DNA from: Candidatus Eiseniibacteriota bacterium
GTDB taxonomy: Bacteria > Joyebacterota > Joyebacteria > Joyebacterales > Joyebacteraceae
Assembly (NCBI GenBank): GCA_030622115.1
Contig: JAUXGN010000005.1
Location: forward strand, 25,911 to 89,910
DNA: 64,000 nucleotides
Reading direction: 5' to 3'
The translations under genes were made by a program, and so were the position numbers. The notes under the pieces were generated by a model. That model searched no databases. It had not been told where the DNA came from and saw only the letters and a list, made by a program, of their open reading frames with translations. This document shows, piece after piece, positions 42,984-52,549 of the stretch; the first letter of the stretch is position 1; every line of letters begins with the position of its first letter.

Positions 42984-44735
42984 CTACCCGATAACGACCC
43001 GCCCCTCAGGGTAGTCGTACCGGCTTCGCACCTGTCTCTGCCCGATGGCCAGCGCAAGCGTCAACGGACCGATCCGACCGGTCAGCATTATGATCATGAG
43101 GGTGAGCTTCCCCGCCACAGAAAGGCCGGGTGTGATTCCCGTCGATAGCCCAACCGTCCCAAACGCTGAGACTACTTCAAACACCACCTCCCTCAAAGCC
43201 AAATCCTCGAAGATCACGAGCACAAAGGTCCCCACCGTCACCACCATTATCCCCATCGCGACCACGACCAGAGCCTCGCGAACGATCCTGTCGGGTATTC
43301 TCCTCTTGAAGAGCTCCACCCTACCCTTGCCGCCGAACGCCGACGCCATCGATGCGAGAACCACACCGAATGTCGAGGTTTTCACACCTCCGGCAGTGCC
43401 GCCCGGCGATCCTCCGATGAACATCAGCCCGGCCAGAAGGAACAGGGTCGGAAGACCAAGCCACGCTGTTCTGACCGTGTTGAAACCGGCCGTCCTTGCA
43501 GTCACGGAGGCGAAATAGGAAGTCAGGATCTTCTCCCCGAGCGGTTTCCCGGCGAGGATGCCATCGTTCTCGAGAGCAAGGAAGCCGACCGTCCCGATCA
43601 CCAGAAGCGCCACCGTCATGAACACAACCAGTTTCGTGTGAAGCGACCACCGCGACGTCGTGGGCCGGCGTCCAGCTACCAGAGGCCTCCGCCCGAAAGC
43701 GTTCATGATGACTGGAAAGCCCAAGCCGCCGATGATGATGAGCGACGTCATCACGAGATTGACGGGAATATCGCTCGCATAGCGCTCGAAGCTCGTCGAA
43801 AAGAGAGAGAAACCTGCGTTGCAGAAGGCCGATATGGAATGAAAAAGGGAGAGGAAGATCCCATCTCCGACCGTGCCGTACGATCGTCCCCCGAGCGCAT
43901 AGAGCAGGCCCGCACCCACGAGTTCCAGCAAGACAGTCATGGCGATCATGTACCTGAGCGTTCGACCGATGCGCCCGACGGCCTCGAACGTCATCATCCC
44001 TCGAAGCACGAGGCTCTCTCGCACACCGAGCCCGCGTCTCATGACGATCGCGAAGAACGCCGTCAACGTGATGAGACCGAGCCCCCCGATCTGTATGAGG
44101 CCGAGGATGACCCCTTGTCCAAAGCGTGTGAACTCGCTCCCGGTGTCGCGCACGATAAGACCGGTTACGCAGACGGACGAAGTCGCCGTGAAGAGGGCGT
44201 CCACGAAGCGGATCGTCCCGTCCGGTGTTGCCCGCGGCGTCGACAGCAACAGCGTGCCGACCACGATGACCAACAGGAAGGAGAAGATGACGGTTCTCGC
44301 AGGCTTGATCTTGTAGGAGGCCAACTGTCGATTGAGCCTCACCATCTCACCGACAATGAAGACAACAAGATAGCCCTGAAGCACAACGATGTAGCCCTTC
44401 GCCAGCGAGAATACGCTTCTCACCTCCAGGAACGGCGCCAACCACCCTCTTCCCCGAAGCATGGTCACAAGACCGATCTGAGCAGCTATCAGGACCACGA
44501 TCACAAGCCCGGGCCAGCGCGCCCGGACAAACGCCATCTTGTGACGCGCGAGGGAAAACCTGACGACGGCATCCAGCATGAAGAGCGCCACGATGGCGAT
44601 ATCTATGATATGGAGAAAATGGAATTGGGACGGGCTCAGATAGAACCCGTATTCCGCGATGAGTGACACCGCAGCCACTCCGGCAACAGCCAGCATGACC
44701 CGTGACAACCTGTCGGTGATGCGTTCCCTGTTCAC
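42984..44735 (-). CDS. trkH: Potassium uptake membrane subunit TrkH/KtrB with N-terminal membrane extension
   Basis: The 583-residue protein has the TrkH core from about residue 145 (KIKPARTVIFSFLLVIVVGT) with four P-loop repeats: TATSSVCVTGL, FHSISAFCNAGFSLF, TARTAGFNTV and VVSAFGTVGLSTGITPGLS, each with the selectivity Gly. The last ends in GRIGPLTLALAIG. The first 140 residues add four hydrophobic segments not part of the usual TrkH; FMLDAVVRFSLARHKMAFVR followed by ARW resembles the S2-S3 region of voltage-sensor domains. The start is GTG. It should take up K+ with TrkA. Confidence 0.92.
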   Translation of the reverse strand: MNRERITDRLSRVMLAVAGVAAVSLIAEYGFYLSPSQFHFLHIIDIAIVALFMLDAVVRFSLARHKMAFVRARWPGLVIVVLIAAQIGLVTMLRGRGWLAPFLEVRSVFSLAKGYIVVLQGYLVVFIVGEMVRLNRQLASYKIKPARTVIFSFLLVIVVGTLLLSTPRATPDGTIRFVDALFTATSSVCVTGLIVRDTGSEFTRFGQGVILGLIQIGGLGLITLTAFFAIVMRRGLGVRESLVLRGMMTFEAVGRIGRTLRYMIAMTVLLELVGAGLLYALGGRSYGTVGDGIFLSLFHSISAFCNAGFSLFSTSFERYASDIPVNLVMTSLIIIGGLGFPVIMNAFGRRPLVAGRRPTTSRWSLHTKLVVFMTVALLVIGTVGFLALENDGILAGKPLGEKILTSYFASVTARTAGFNTVRTAWLGLPTLFLLAGLMFIGGSPGGTAGGVKTSTFGVVLASMASAFGGKGRVELFKRRIPDRIVREALVVVAMGIMVVTVGTFVLVIFEDLALREVVFEVVSAFGTVGLSTGITPGLSVAGKLTLMIIMLTGRIGPLTLALAIGQRQVRSRYDYPEGRVVIG

Positions 44736-44772
44736 GGACGTTTCTCCTCCCAGAGCCTCCTCGAATGTGGCG

Positions 44773-44802
44773 AGAATACGGAGACCGCCGGAGCACTGTC
44801 AA
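44773..44802 (-). promoter_or_regulatory. Sigma70-type promoter of trkH-trkA
   Basis: Minus strand: TTGACA, 18 bases, TATTCT, about 38 bases before the trkH GTG. It lies in the 112-base gap after the UbiA gene. Confidence 0.7.
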
Positions 44803-44847
44803 CCGAAAAGCCCCAGAGTCGGGACGCTGAGCAAGCTTCAAGGGGGA

Positions 44848-45822
44848 TCAAGGAGTGCCGGGTCCCGGATAGCTGATCCCGAAACGCGTGCGATAGTACG
44901 CTCGTGACACGGCGAAAACGCCAACGAGCATCACCAGAAGATACGGAGACCAGATACAGACAAGGAGTCCGAAGACACCGACGGACATCTGGTTTCCCAG
45001 AGTCCGGTCTCTGCGACGCCCTGATACGTGAGCACGAACGAGTCCGGGAAGCGAAAGGAGCGGACCAAGAACGGCAACCGGTTCCCGCGCGATCACGCCC
45101 ACAACAAGTGCGGCGCCGAGAAGGATCAGTGTCAGAAGGCTCGTGGCGCGCTCCCCAAGCTTGGAGACGGTCGTTGACAGCCCCGTAGCTTCGTCGCCCT
45201 CGAGATCAGGGATCGTGGTCGAAGCGGTTATGCCGGCCACAGCCAGCACATAGGCGACTGCTGGAAGAGCGTGTGCACCGAGTGTCCCTCCGGAAGCCGT
45301 CCAACCGGCCGCCGCTCCCAGCGCGCCGAAACCCACCGCGTTCCACAACAGATCCAGCGGCGCTCGTGTCTTGGCACGCACTGGTCGGTTCGAATAGGTC
45401 ACCGACAGAAGGAGTGAGGCGGCAAGGACAAGGGCGAAGCGAACAGGCAGCGCAAGGGCCGCCGCGAGAGCAAGCACCCAGACCGCGGCCAGTTCGAACC
45501 TGGCCGCACGCACGGAGATGATCCCGCGCGGGAGTAGAAAGAGCTTGTCGTTGAGTCTGTCGGTCTCGATGTCCGCGATCTGGTTCAGTATGTACGCACC
45601 GCCGAGCATTGAGCTCATCGAGACCAGCGCGAGGATGGTTCTCACAGTGGGCAACAGAGTGGGAGACCAGACACTCTCCGGACCGGAAGCGAGGCGGGAT
45701 CCGTGGACGAGGAAGAGCCAGAGTGGCACCATGACTGCCGGCCGAAGCAGAAAGACGAAGTCGAGTGGACGCGCCTTCATGCTCTCAGGATCTGTCTCTC
45801 TGGCCCTTGTCAAAGCGATCAC
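44848..45822 (-). CDS. UbiA-family prenyltransferase
   Basis: The protein has up to 324 residues and eight to nine membrane helices. Its first Asp-rich motif is an unusual N-Q form, YILNQIADIETDRLNDK followed by LFLLPRG, and the second lies at about 200-225 with TTIPDLEGDEATGLST (DxxGD). Both motifs bind the Mg-prenyl diphosphate, so it should be active. The acceptor is not known: menaquinone, tocopherol-type, or the archaeal DGGGP reaction (second prenyl on GGGP) are candidates. The GTG at 45822 overlaps the dut stop by four bases; an ATG at 45780 is the alternative. Confidence 0.8.
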   Translation of the reverse strand: MIALTRARETDPESMKARPLDFVFLLRPAVMVPLWLFLVHGSRLASGPESVWSPTLLPTVRTILALVSMSSMLGGAYILNQIADIETDRLNDKLFLLPRGIISVRAARFELAAVWVLALAAALALPVRFALVLAASLLLSVTYSNRPVRAKTRAPLDLLWNAVGFGALGAAAGWTASGGTLGAHALPAVAYVLAVAGITASTTIPDLEGDEATGLSTTVSKLGERATSLLTLILLGAALVVGVIAREPVAVLGPLLSLPGLVRAHVSGRRRDRTLGNQMSVGVFGLLVCIWSPYLLVMLVGVFAVSRAYYRTRFGISYPGPGTP

Positions 45823-46286
45823 TCCCGATCATGAGTCACGCCGGTGTGACCAAAACCGCCGTCCTGTCTCTCAGTCCTGGCCAGTTCATTTGTCTCAACC
45901 CAGACGACATCGGAGACACGCGACACGACGATCTGTGCGACTCGATCACCCCGCTCAATCCTGAACGGGCCCGCTCCCAGATTGGCCAGTATCACGCCTA
46001 TCTCACCTCTGTAGTCCGCGTCTATCGTTCCCGGGCTGTTTAGCACAAACACCCCGTTTCCGGCGGCCAGTCCACTTCGAGAACGCACCTGCGCCTCATG
46101 CCCCTTTGGAACAGCGATAGCGATTCCCGTGGGTATGAGAGCGAAGGCTCCGGGCTCTATGGTCACGGGCCTCTCGACCGCCGCGTGGAGGTCGGCGCCC
46201 GACGCGCCCTCACTCATTCGCCTGGGAAGCGGCAGATCGTCGGCCGCCCTCAAACGGGTTATCTCGATTTCGAGTCTCTCAGTCAA
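45819..46286 (-). CDS. dut: dUTP diphosphatase
   Basis: The trimeric dUTPase turns dUTP into dUMP, keeping uracil out of DNA. All five motifs are in its 155 residues: [54 protein letters not shown] and the C-terminal GGFGHTG. It follows pnp after a strong terminator-like hairpin, so it may be partly independent. It overlaps the UbiA gene by four bases. Confidence 0.94.
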   Translation of the reverse strand: MTERLEIEITRLRAADDLPLPRRMSEGASGADLHAAVERPVTIEPGAFALIPTGIAIAVPKGHEAQVRSRSGLAAGNGVFVLNSPGTIDADYRGEIGVILANLGAGPFRIERGDRVAQIVVSRVSDVVWVETNELARTERQDGGFGHTGVTHDRE

Positions 46287-46361
46287 TCGACATCCTCTCG
46301 CAAGACCGGCGCAGATTCGAGCAGCGACCGACTATACAATGAAAAGGGCCCCTCACAACAG

Positions 46362-46393
46362 AAAAGGCCCGCCGGCGAACCGGCGGGCCTTTT
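46362..46393. terminator. Strong terminator between pnp and dut
   Basis: A perfect 14-bp inverted repeat with A4 at one end and T4 at the other: arms AAAAGGCCCGCCGG and CCGGCGGGCCTTTT around a 4-base loop. It starts 7 bases after the pnp stop and could act in both directions, which is consistent with a pnp transcript end. Confidence 0.88.
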
Positions 46394-46399
46394 CGCGAA

Positions 46400-48568
46400 C
46401 TACCTGCGATTCTTTCTATCTCCACCTGAGCGTCCACCCGGTCTCGATGGCCGCCGTCCTGGAGGCCTGCTGGGACGCTCAACGTATCCCTCTGGCTTCT
46501 CCATGAGGGCTCTCCGACTCAGGCGAACCTTGCCGTGGTCCTCAACCCCTATGACCTTCACCTTCATGATGTCACCCAACTTGCAGACATCCTCGACGCT
46601 GTTCACCCGGTGGTACTCAAGCTCTGAGATGTGCACCAGGCCGTCCCGTCCCGGCAGGATCTCGACAAAGGCGCCGAAATCCGTGATGCTGCGGACGGGC
46701 CCCTCGAAGATCTCTCCGACCTCGGGTACCTTCATCATGAGCTCGATGGTCGTCTGTGCCGACTCCACGCCCCTGGCATCAGTACCGGAGATCTTGACGA
46801 TACCCTCGTCATCGATGTCGATCTTGGTTTCGGTCTCCTCTTGGATCTTCCGTATGACCCGTCCACCTGGGCCGATGATCTCGCCGATCTTCTCCGGCGG
46901 AACCTTGACCATCACGATTCGGGGAGCGTACTGCGACAGATCGGATCTCGGACCCTCAAGCGACTCGGACATGATACCGAGGATATGGAGCCGTGCCGTC
47001 TTGGCCTTGCCAAGCGCCTCCGAAAGAAGCTGCGACGGAATGGCGCCGATCTTCGAGTCCAGCTGGAAGGCCGTGATGCCCGCTTCCGTTCCTGCCAGCT
47101 TGAAATCCATGTCGCCGATATGGTCCTCAAGTCCCTGGATGTCCGTCAGGATGACGTAGTCATCGCCTTCCTTGACCAGACCCATGGCAACTCCCGCCAC
47201 GGCCGACTTCGTCGGCACACCTGCGTCCATGAGCGCCAGCGAGCCTGCGCACACCGTGGCCATACTTGACGAGCCATTCGACTCCAGGATGTCGGAGACA
47301 AGGCGGATCGTGTACGGGAAGACCTCAGTGGTTGGAAGTACGGGCTCTATGGATCTCTCCGCGAGCATTCCATGGCCGATCTCGCGACGGCCGGGCCCCC
47401 TGATCGGTCTCACTTCGCCGACCGAGAAGGACGGGAAATTGTAGTGAAGCATGTAGCTCCGCCACGATTCGCCTTCAAGAGCATCGATCTTCTGCTCATC
47501 TCTCGTCGAACCGAGCGTCGTCACACAGAGAGCCTGTGTCTCTCCCCTCGTGAAGACGGCGGAACCGTGAGTCCTCGGAAGGATCGACGTCTCACACGTG
47601 ATCTTCCTCACGTCGTCGGGACCGCGACCGTCAACTCTCACACGGTCCCTGATGACGCGACCACGTATCGCTTCCTTCTCAATATTGTGAAGAACATCGG
47701 AAACGGCCCAGCCGGCGTCCGGATACTCCTCGGCCAGTGCCTCGCGCGCTTCATCACGCAGCGTGTCGAGCACCTGAGTGCGCTCCAGCCTGTCGCGGAT
47801 ATCGGTTGCCTGACTGATCTGCTCGCCGTATGCCCCGCGAACGCGTGCATCGAGTCCTTCGGGGACTTCCTTAGGCGTAATCACCAGCTTCTCGGCCTGC
47901 CGGCCCTCGATGAGCTCATTCTGGAAGGCCACCACCTTCTTGATCTCGACGAGCGCCAGATCGAGTGCGCCCTGCATCTCGTCCTCAGAGATCTCAAGGG
48001 CCGAACCCTCGACCATGACCACGGCCTCGTCGGTTCCCGCGACGACTATGTTCAGTCGGCTCGTCTCCAGCTGCTCAAAGGTCGGGTTCACAAGGTACTC
48101 GCCGTCCGAGAGCCCGATCCTCACGGCTCCGACCGGTCCCGCAAACGGGACGTTCGAGAGGCACATCGCCGCACTCGCGCCGATGATGCCCAGGATGTCG
48201 GGATCATTCTCGCCGTCAGCCGAGAGGATGTTCACGAAGACCTGAATCTCGTTCCTCATGTGCGAAGGGACAAGAGGACGAAGCGGCCGGTCGATCTGCC
48301 TGGCGCTCAGGATCTCCTTGGTCTGCGGTCGGCCTTCTCTCTTGAAGAACCCCCCGGGAATCTTGCCCGCCGCATAGAACTTCTGTCGGTACTCGACGAA
48401 GAGCGGAAGCCAGTCGCGGTCGATCGCGCGCTTCGAACTCACGACGGTCGCCAGAATGACTGATTCCCCGTACTGGACGAGCACCGCTCCCCCAGCCTGT
48501 TTCGCCAGACGTCCCGTCTCCATCGAGAACGGTCTCCCGGCCCATTCCTTCTCTAGCTTGAACTGCAT
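46400..48568 (-). CDS. pnp: Polyribonucleotide nucleotidyltransferase (PNPase)
   Basis: PNPase degrades RNA 3' to 5' with phosphate in the RNA degradosome. From ATG 48568 (GGAGGAGTAGAG before it) it has 722 residues: two RNase PH domains ([40 protein letters not shown]), a linking helical domain, a KH domain ([20 protein letters not shown]) and an S1 domain ([20 protein letters not shown]). The C-terminal tail is Arg/Pro/Gly-rich. The canonical rpsO-pnp order is kept. An internal terminator (48607-48630) lies in front. Confidence 0.97.
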   Translation of the reverse strand: MQFKLEKEWAGRPFSMETGRLAKQAGGAVLVQYGESVILATVVSSKRAIDRDWLPLFVEYRQKFYAAGKIPGGFFKREGRPQTKEILSARQIDRPLRPLVPSHMRNEIQVFVNILSADGENDPDILGIIGASAAMCLSNVPFAGPVGAVRIGLSDGEYLVNPTFEQLETSRLNIVVAGTDEAVVMVEGSALEISEDEMQGALDLALVEIKKVVAFQNELIEGRQAEKLVITPKEVPEGLDARVRGAYGEQISQATDIRDRLERTQVLDTLRDEAREALAEEYPDAGWAVSDVLHNIEKEAIRGRVIRDRVRVDGRGPDDVRKITCETSILPRTHGSAVFTRGETQALCVTTLGSTRDEQKIDALEGESWRSYMLHYNFPSFSVGEVRPIRGPGRREIGHGMLAERSIEPVLPTTEVFPYTIRLVSDILESNGSSSMATVCAGSLALMDAGVPTKSAVAGVAMGLVKEGDDYVILTDIQGLEDHIGDMDFKLAGTEAGITAFQLDSKIGAIPSQLLSEALGKAKTARLHILGIMSESLEGPRSDLSQYAPRIVMVKVPPEKIGEIIGPGGRVIRKIQEETETKIDIDDEGIVKISGTDARGVESAQTTIELMMKVPEVGEIFEGPVRSITDFGAFVEILPGRDGLVHISELEYHRVNSVEDVCKLGDIMKVKVIGVEDHGKVRLSRRALMEKPEGYVERPSRPPGRRPSRPGGRSGGDRKNRR

Positions 48569-48606
48569 CTCTACTCCTCCACCCATATCGGGGGCATTGA
48601 GCAAAA

Positions 48607-48630
48607 CCCTCCCAACTGCTCGCGGGAGGG
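48607..48630 (-). terminator. Terminator between rpsO and pnp
   Basis: Minus-strand arms CCCTCCC and GGGAGGG with a 10-base loop, followed at once by TTTT (48606-48603). It lies 42 bases after the rpsO stop, as the known rpsO-pnp intercistronic terminators do, and should reduce pnp expression relative to rpsO. Confidence 0.75.
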
Positions 48631-48671
48631 CCAGCTCTATAGGGCTTGCGCGCAATCACTTGACATTCGCA

Positions 48672-48941
48672 CTACCTGCGCAACCCAAGTTCCTTGATCA
48701 CTGCTTTGTAACTACTCACCTTGTTCGACTTGAGATAGTTCAGGAGGCGTCGCCTCTTGCCGACCATCTTGAGAAGACCCAGCCGAGAGTGGTTGTCCTT
48801 CTTGTGATGGCCGAAGTGCTCGGCGAGCGTCTCGATTCTCTCCGTCAAGAGCGCGATCTGGACCTCCGCCGACCCGGTATCGCCAGCGTGGGTCTCAAAG
48901 CGACGGACTATCTCTTGCTTCCTCTCCTTCGACAGCGACAA
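48672..48941 (-). CDS. rpsO: 30S ribosomal protein S15
   Basis: S15 binds 16S rRNA helices 20-22 early in 30S assembly. The 89 residues start from a TTG with AGGAG upstream. [40 protein letters not shown] and [11 protein letters not shown] are diagnostic and complete. It has its own promoter (48996-49024) and is the first gene of rpsO-pnp. Confidence 0.98.
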   Translation of the reverse strand: MSLSKERKQEIVRRFETHAGDTGSAEVQIALLTERIETLAEHFGHHKKDNHSRLGLLKMVGKRRRLLNYLKSNKVSSYKAVIKELGLRR

Positions 48942-48995
48942 ATCCCAGCTCCTCGTGTTCTTGCCGAATAACTGTAGCTCATCTTCAACTTTCGG

Positions 48996-49024
48996 AATCT
49001 AACACACGTGTCTATTCATGTCAA
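48996..49024 (-). promoter_or_regulatory. Sigma70-type promoter of rpsO-pnp
   Basis: Minus strand: TTGACA, 17 bases, TAGATT. The predicted start point near 48989 leaves about 48 bases before the rpsO TTG; that short leader could carry an S15 autoregulation site, but I do not see a clear pseudoknot. Confidence 0.78.
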
Positions 49025-49060
49025 AGACAAAATCGCGCCCGTGCCCGGGGGCCTACATAC

Positions 49061-49984
49061 CTACAGCTCCCCCGCGAGCGCACGGCCCTCTGCGACATCC
49101 AGCAGAATCTGCTCCGCCAGGGCCTCTTCCCCGTCGAATCTCCTGTCGCCGCGAAGACGCTTTAACACATCAACGACGAGTCTCCCACCGTACAGATCAA
49201 CGTCTACGTCGAAGATGTGGACTTCTACGCGCCGTTCTGCCTTGCCGAACGTAGGCCGTCTGCCGACATACAGGAGTCCGAAGGCGCCCCTGATCGAGGA
49301 CACTCGGACAAGGTAGACGCCGTCACCCGGAAGAAGCTTCGTCTCGGCCAAGCGGAGATTAGCCGTCGGCGTGTCGAAACGGCGACCTCCTATGCCGTCG
49401 CCGGCTACCACCTCACCTGCAAGCCTGTAGTCTCTGCCGAGCATCCTTTCCGCAGCGACAACATCGCCGTCGGTCAGGCTCTTCCGTATTCGCGAACTGG
49501 ATATCGGGATCTCGTCGTGAAGCACGGGCGGGACAACGTCAAACCCGTATCCCATCTTCTTGCCGAGTTCGCCAAAGCGTTCGAGTCCACACGCCCTGTC
49601 GTGACCCATGTGGAAATCATACCCGAGCACGAGATGCGCTCCCCTACCGATTCCCAGCCAGACAAGGAAATCCTCTGCGGTCATCCGCGCCATCTCGTGT
49701 GTGAAGTCGACTACCAGAAGGACATCGATTCCCGACAGAGCGAGGAGCTCTTCACGCTCCTGTTCCGGACTCAGAAGCCCCGGGGCAACGTCCGGCGCAA
49801 TGACGGCCAGCGGATGAGGCACAAAGGTGACACCGACGGATGTCCGCCCATCCTTCATCCCGCTCGATATGAGATCGGAGAGAACGGCCTTATGCCCTCT
49901 GTGAACACCATCGAAGTTACCGACTGTCAGGCAGAGATCAGCTGGATTCTCCCGCAAGTCCCTGGGACTCCTCAGGATTTTCAA
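49061..49984 (-). CDS. ribF: Bifunctional riboflavin kinase/FAD synthetase
   Basis: RibF turns riboflavin into FMN and FAD. The N-terminal nucleotidyltransferase has LCLTVGNFDGVHRGHKAVLS and the later ISSSRIRKSLTDGDV; the C-terminal flavokinase has GDGIGGRRFDTPTANL and LPGDGVYLVRVSSI. The 307-residue length is normal. It lies between truB and rpsO as in Bacillus (truB-ribF-rpsO) and overlaps truB by four bases. Confidence 0.95.
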   Translation of the reverse strand: MKILRSPRDLRENPADLCLTVGNFDGVHRGHKAVLSDLISSGMKDGRTSVGVTFVPHPLAVIAPDVAPGLLSPEQEREELLALSGIDVLLVVDFTHEMARMTAEDFLVWLGIGRGAHLVLGYDFHMGHDRACGLERFGELGKKMGYGFDVVPPVLHDEIPISSSRIRKSLTDGDVVAAERMLGRDYRLAGEVVAGDGIGGRRFDTPTANLRLAETKLLPGDGVYLVRVSSIRGAFGLLYVGRRPTFGKAERRVEVHIFDVDVDLYGGRLVVDVLKRLRGDRRFDGEEALAEQILLDVAEGRALAGEL

Positions 49985-50898
49985 AGAGCCTCCCCCGGAA
50001 AGACCCGGACCGGACGCACCGTCACTCCCGCTCCACCGTCTACCTCTTCCGTCGTGGCTATCGCCAAGAGACGGTTCCCGTCCGCCGTCAGTCTGACGTA
50101 CTCGGAAGGCGATGCGATTCGCGTGGATTCGACCTCTATGCTTCCGCCTTCTGAAATCCTGTCTGCTTCCTTCTCGTCGAGAAGAAGAGATGTGAAGTGT
50201 CCGAGAGCCTCGAACGGCGAGTACCCAAGCGTCTCGGCCTTGTCTCTCGATCGTTCGAACTCGGCCAAAGGAATCGCCATCCCCGAGTCGAAGGATCCCA
50301 CTCTGGTCCGTCTGAGTCCGCTCACGTGAGCACCGCAGCCAAGCCGTTCACCGACGTCGCCCGCCAGTGTACGAACATACGTACCCTTCGAACAGACGAC
50401 CTCGAATCCCACCGACGGCGGCTCGAACGACGTGATCTCGAAGCGTTCGATCCTCACTGGCCTCGGCTCGCGCGCAACCGTGATGCCCTTCCTTGCAAGA
50501 ACGTATAGCGGCTGTCCGCCCCGCTTGATCGCCGACGTCATGGGAGGAATCTGCTCTATGTCGCCTGTGAGTGACGCGAAGGCGCTCTCCACCTGCGCTC
50601 TGTCGATTCCCGTACTGTCGCCGGTTGCGATGACCTTCCCGTCTGCGTCCTGCGTATCCGTAGCAACCCCAAGCACCATCTCCCCCGCGTATTCCTTCTC
50701 AGTCTCCACAAGAAACTGCGCAAGACGTGTCGCATGTCCCGTGAGAACAAGCAGAACACCCGTCGCAGAGGGATCCAGCGTGCCGGCATGTCCGACACGC
50801 CTCATCTTGAGCACACGCCTCACGTGATCGACGACATCGTGCGATGTAAGTCCGGAGGGTTTGTCGATGACGAAGAGTCTGTTCATGGTCTGGTTCAA
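49981..50898 (-). CDS. truB: tRNA pseudouridine(55) synthase
   Basis: TruB makes pseudouridine 55 in the T-loop of tRNAs. The catalytic motif GHAGTLDPSATGVLLVLTGH includes the Asp nucleophile; LFVIDKPSGLTSHDVVDHVR and YAGEMVLGVATDTQDADGKV are also typical. The TTG at 50898 has GGAG 9 bases upstream and overlaps the nrnA stop; the ATG at 50886 is possible. The 305 residues include a C-terminal PUA-like region. The neighbour order is that of Bacillus. Confidence 0.95.
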   Translation of the reverse strand: MNQTMNRLFVIDKPSGLTSHDVVDHVRRVLKMRRVGHAGTLDPSATGVLLVLTGHATRLAQFLVETEKEYAGEMVLGVATDTQDADGKVIATGDSTGIDRAQVESAFASLTGDIEQIPPMTSAIKRGGQPLYVLARKGITVAREPRPVRIERFEITSFEPPSVGFEVVCSKGTYVRTLAGDVGERLGCGAHVSGLRRTRVGSFDSGMAIPLAEFERSRDKAETLGYSPFEALGHFTSLLLDEKEADRISEGGSIEVESTRIASPSEYVRLTADGNRLLAIATTEEVDGGAGVTVRPVRVFPGEAL

Positions 50899-51863
50899 TC
50901 CAGGGCACTCCGAATAGCAGCGAGGACGATTCCGCGTGCAACCTCGATCGGGGCATCAACTGTTGCTCCGGAGGCTGCCTTATGACCGCCGCCTCCAAGG
51001 GTCGCCGCGATGACGTTCACATCGACCGCCCCCATGGATCTGAGATTGACCCTAGTGGCGCCCGACTCTTCTCTCAGGAGCACGGCAACCTGAACGCCCC
51101 TTATCATTCTCCCGTAAGCCGCGAGTCCCTCGAGCATCTCTTCGCAGACACCCGCACGCATTCGCATCTCGTCGGTGAGCAGCATGACAGACACGCGTTC
51201 ATCGAACTCGAGCTTGAGTGAAGCCAGAACGAGTCCCAGAAGATGTATCTGGCCCGCCGGCAGCTCTCCAAAGACGTTTCTGAAAAGCTCCGCCGGATCC
51301 GCGCCCATCTCCACGAGGCGGCTGGCTGCGGCCAGAACACGTGCGTCCGTGTTGCCGTGACGAAAACCCCCAGTGTCGGTCAGGAGTCCGACGTAGAGTA
51401 GCGACGCGATCTCGGGATCCGGGGCGGCGCCTGCTTCTTCCATGAGTTCCAACACAATGAGGGCGGCAGCGGCGGCAGTCGTATCGACGAGATTCAGGTC
51501 GCCGAATCCCGTGTTCCCAGTGTGATGGTCAATGTTGATAATCATCCGCGTGTAGCCAAGGAGACCGCTCGCGTCTCCCGCCCTCTCCATGTCGGGAGAG
51601 TCCAGGAAGATCACGACCGTATCGGCCAAATCCCGCGGCAGCTTCTCAACAATATCCCCCACCGCGCGAATGAAGCGGTAGTTTGCCGATACGGGATCCG
51701 GCATCCAGACTGTCACGTCCTTGCCCTGTCCTTCAAGCCACGCGGCGAGAGCGAGGCTCGCCCCGATCGCATCGCCGTCCGGCCTCCGGTGCGATACGAT
51801 GAGGAACGGTCCGCTACTCGCTAGAGTCCTCTGTATCTTCGCTCGCTGGTTGGCTTCCAGCAC
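50895..51863 (-). CDS. nrnA: Bifunctional oligoribonuclease/pAp phosphatase (DHH family)
   Basis: NrnA degrades 2-5 nt RNA oligomers and the 3'-phosphoadenosine 5'-phosphate by-product. The DHH motifs are SHRRPDGDAIGASLALAAW, VIFLDSP, MIINIDHHTGNTGFGDLN and, in the DHHA1 domain, ATLGGGGHKAASG. The GTG at 51863 has AGGAGG 9 bases upstream and gives 322 residues; an ATG at 51884 would lengthen the rbfA overlap. It is encoded between rbfA and truB, a frequent context. Confidence 0.92.
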   Translation of the reverse strand: MLEANQRAKIQRTLASSGPFLIVSHRRPDGDAIGASLALAAWLEGQGKDVTVWMPDPVSANYRFIRAVGDIVEKLPRDLADTVVIFLDSPDMERAGDASGLLGYTRMIINIDHHTGNTGFGDLNLVDTTAAAAALIVLELMEEAGAAPDPEIASLLYVGLLTDTGGFRHGNTDARVLAAASRLVEMGADPAELFRNVFGELPAGQIHLLGLVLASLKLEFDERVSVMLLTDEMRMRAGVCEEMLEGLAAYGRMIRGVQVAVLLREESGATRVNLRSMGAVDVNVIAATLGGGGHKAASGATVDAPIEVARGIVLAAIRSALD

Positions 51864-52218
51864 GTTTTCTTTCCTCCTCGGCATCGATCTCGTCGAGTAC
51901 GTTCTTTATCTGAATGTACTCCTCGGCTGAATCATCGCGCACGAACTTGAGCTCTGGGGCAACTCGCATCCGGAGTGCTTGGGCCAGCTCGCATCGAATG
52001 AAGCCCTTTGCCTTCACCAAGCGCCTGATAGCGCGCATCTTGTCCTCGGCATCACCCAGAGTCGTCACATAGACCTTCGCGTGGCGAAGATCATCGGACA
52101 TATCGACTCTGGTTACCGTCACGAGTCCGAGTTTTGGATCGTTGATCTTGTGGTCCAGAATGAAACCGAGTTCTCTCTTCGTGGCCTCGGCGACCCTCAG
52201 GACGCGTTTGTGCGCCAC
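51814..52218 (-). CDS. rbfA: Ribosome-binding factor A
   Basis: RbfA helps mature the 30S subunit, acting near 16S helix 1. The start is GTG 52218 with GGAGGT 7 bases upstream, reading VAHKRVLRVAEATKRELGFI. The KH-like core has LVTVTRVDMSDDLRHAKVYV and LRMRVAPELKFVRDDSAEEY. The 134 residues end in a charged Ser/Glu-rich tail. The ORF reaching 52407 overlaps ylxP and its extra N-terminus is not conserved, so I reject it. Confidence 0.93.
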   Translation of the reverse strand: MAHKRVLRVAEATKRELGFILDHKINDPKLGLVTVTRVDMSDDLRHAKVYVTTLGDAEDKMRAIRRLVKAKGFIRCELAQALRMRVAPELKFVRDDSAEEYIQIKNVLDEIDAEEERKRAGSQPASEDTEDSSE

Positions 52219-52246
52219 TTCAAAGACCTCCCACTTTTCGTCTTCA

Positions 52247-52543
52247 CTATACCCCCAGGTCGAGTACCTGTCCCACAACCTCGACTCTGGGCTCCGATTC
52301 GATGAGTCGGAACACCTTGGACAGCACCTCATTGGCGAAACGGCCGTCATTCGAGACGACCGCCACACCCAAAATCGCCCGCTGCCATGACTCCTGCTCG
52401 CTGACATCGGCGATCGACACGTTGAACTTGGACCGAATCCTGGCTTTCAGGCTGTTCAGGATGCGCCGCCTGTCCTTGAGCGAGCGGCTCTCCCTGAGGA
52501 GCAGATCCACCTTGAGCGTAGACAAGAGCATGCTCTTTCTCAC
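52247..52543 (-). CDS. ylxP: YlxP/DUF503 family protein
   Basis: A 98-residue protein whose sequence LKVDLLLRESRSLKDRRRIL and the later KFNVSIADVSEQESWQRAIL are the two conserved DUF503 blocks. In Bacillus the gene is in the same place, between infB and rbfA, and it has been linked to ribosome assembly, but the molecular function is not established. The start follows a GTG/ATG-rich stretch right after infB. Confidence 0.92.
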   Translation of the reverse strand: MRKSMLLSTLKVDLLLRESRSLKDRRRILNSLKARIRSKFNVSIADVSEQESWQRAILGVAVVSNDGRFANEVLSKVFRLIESEPRVEVVGQVLDLGV

Positions 52544-52549
52544 ACTTCC

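Noticed and set aside
43638..44666. Plus-strand open frame (342 codons), extremely charged
   Set aside because: Antisense to trkH; charged protein results from reading complementary to hydrophobic codons.
52218..52407. N-terminal extension of RbfA
   Set aside because: It overlaps ylxP out of frame, is Ser/Arg-rich without conservation, and a strong SD stands before the GTG at 52218.
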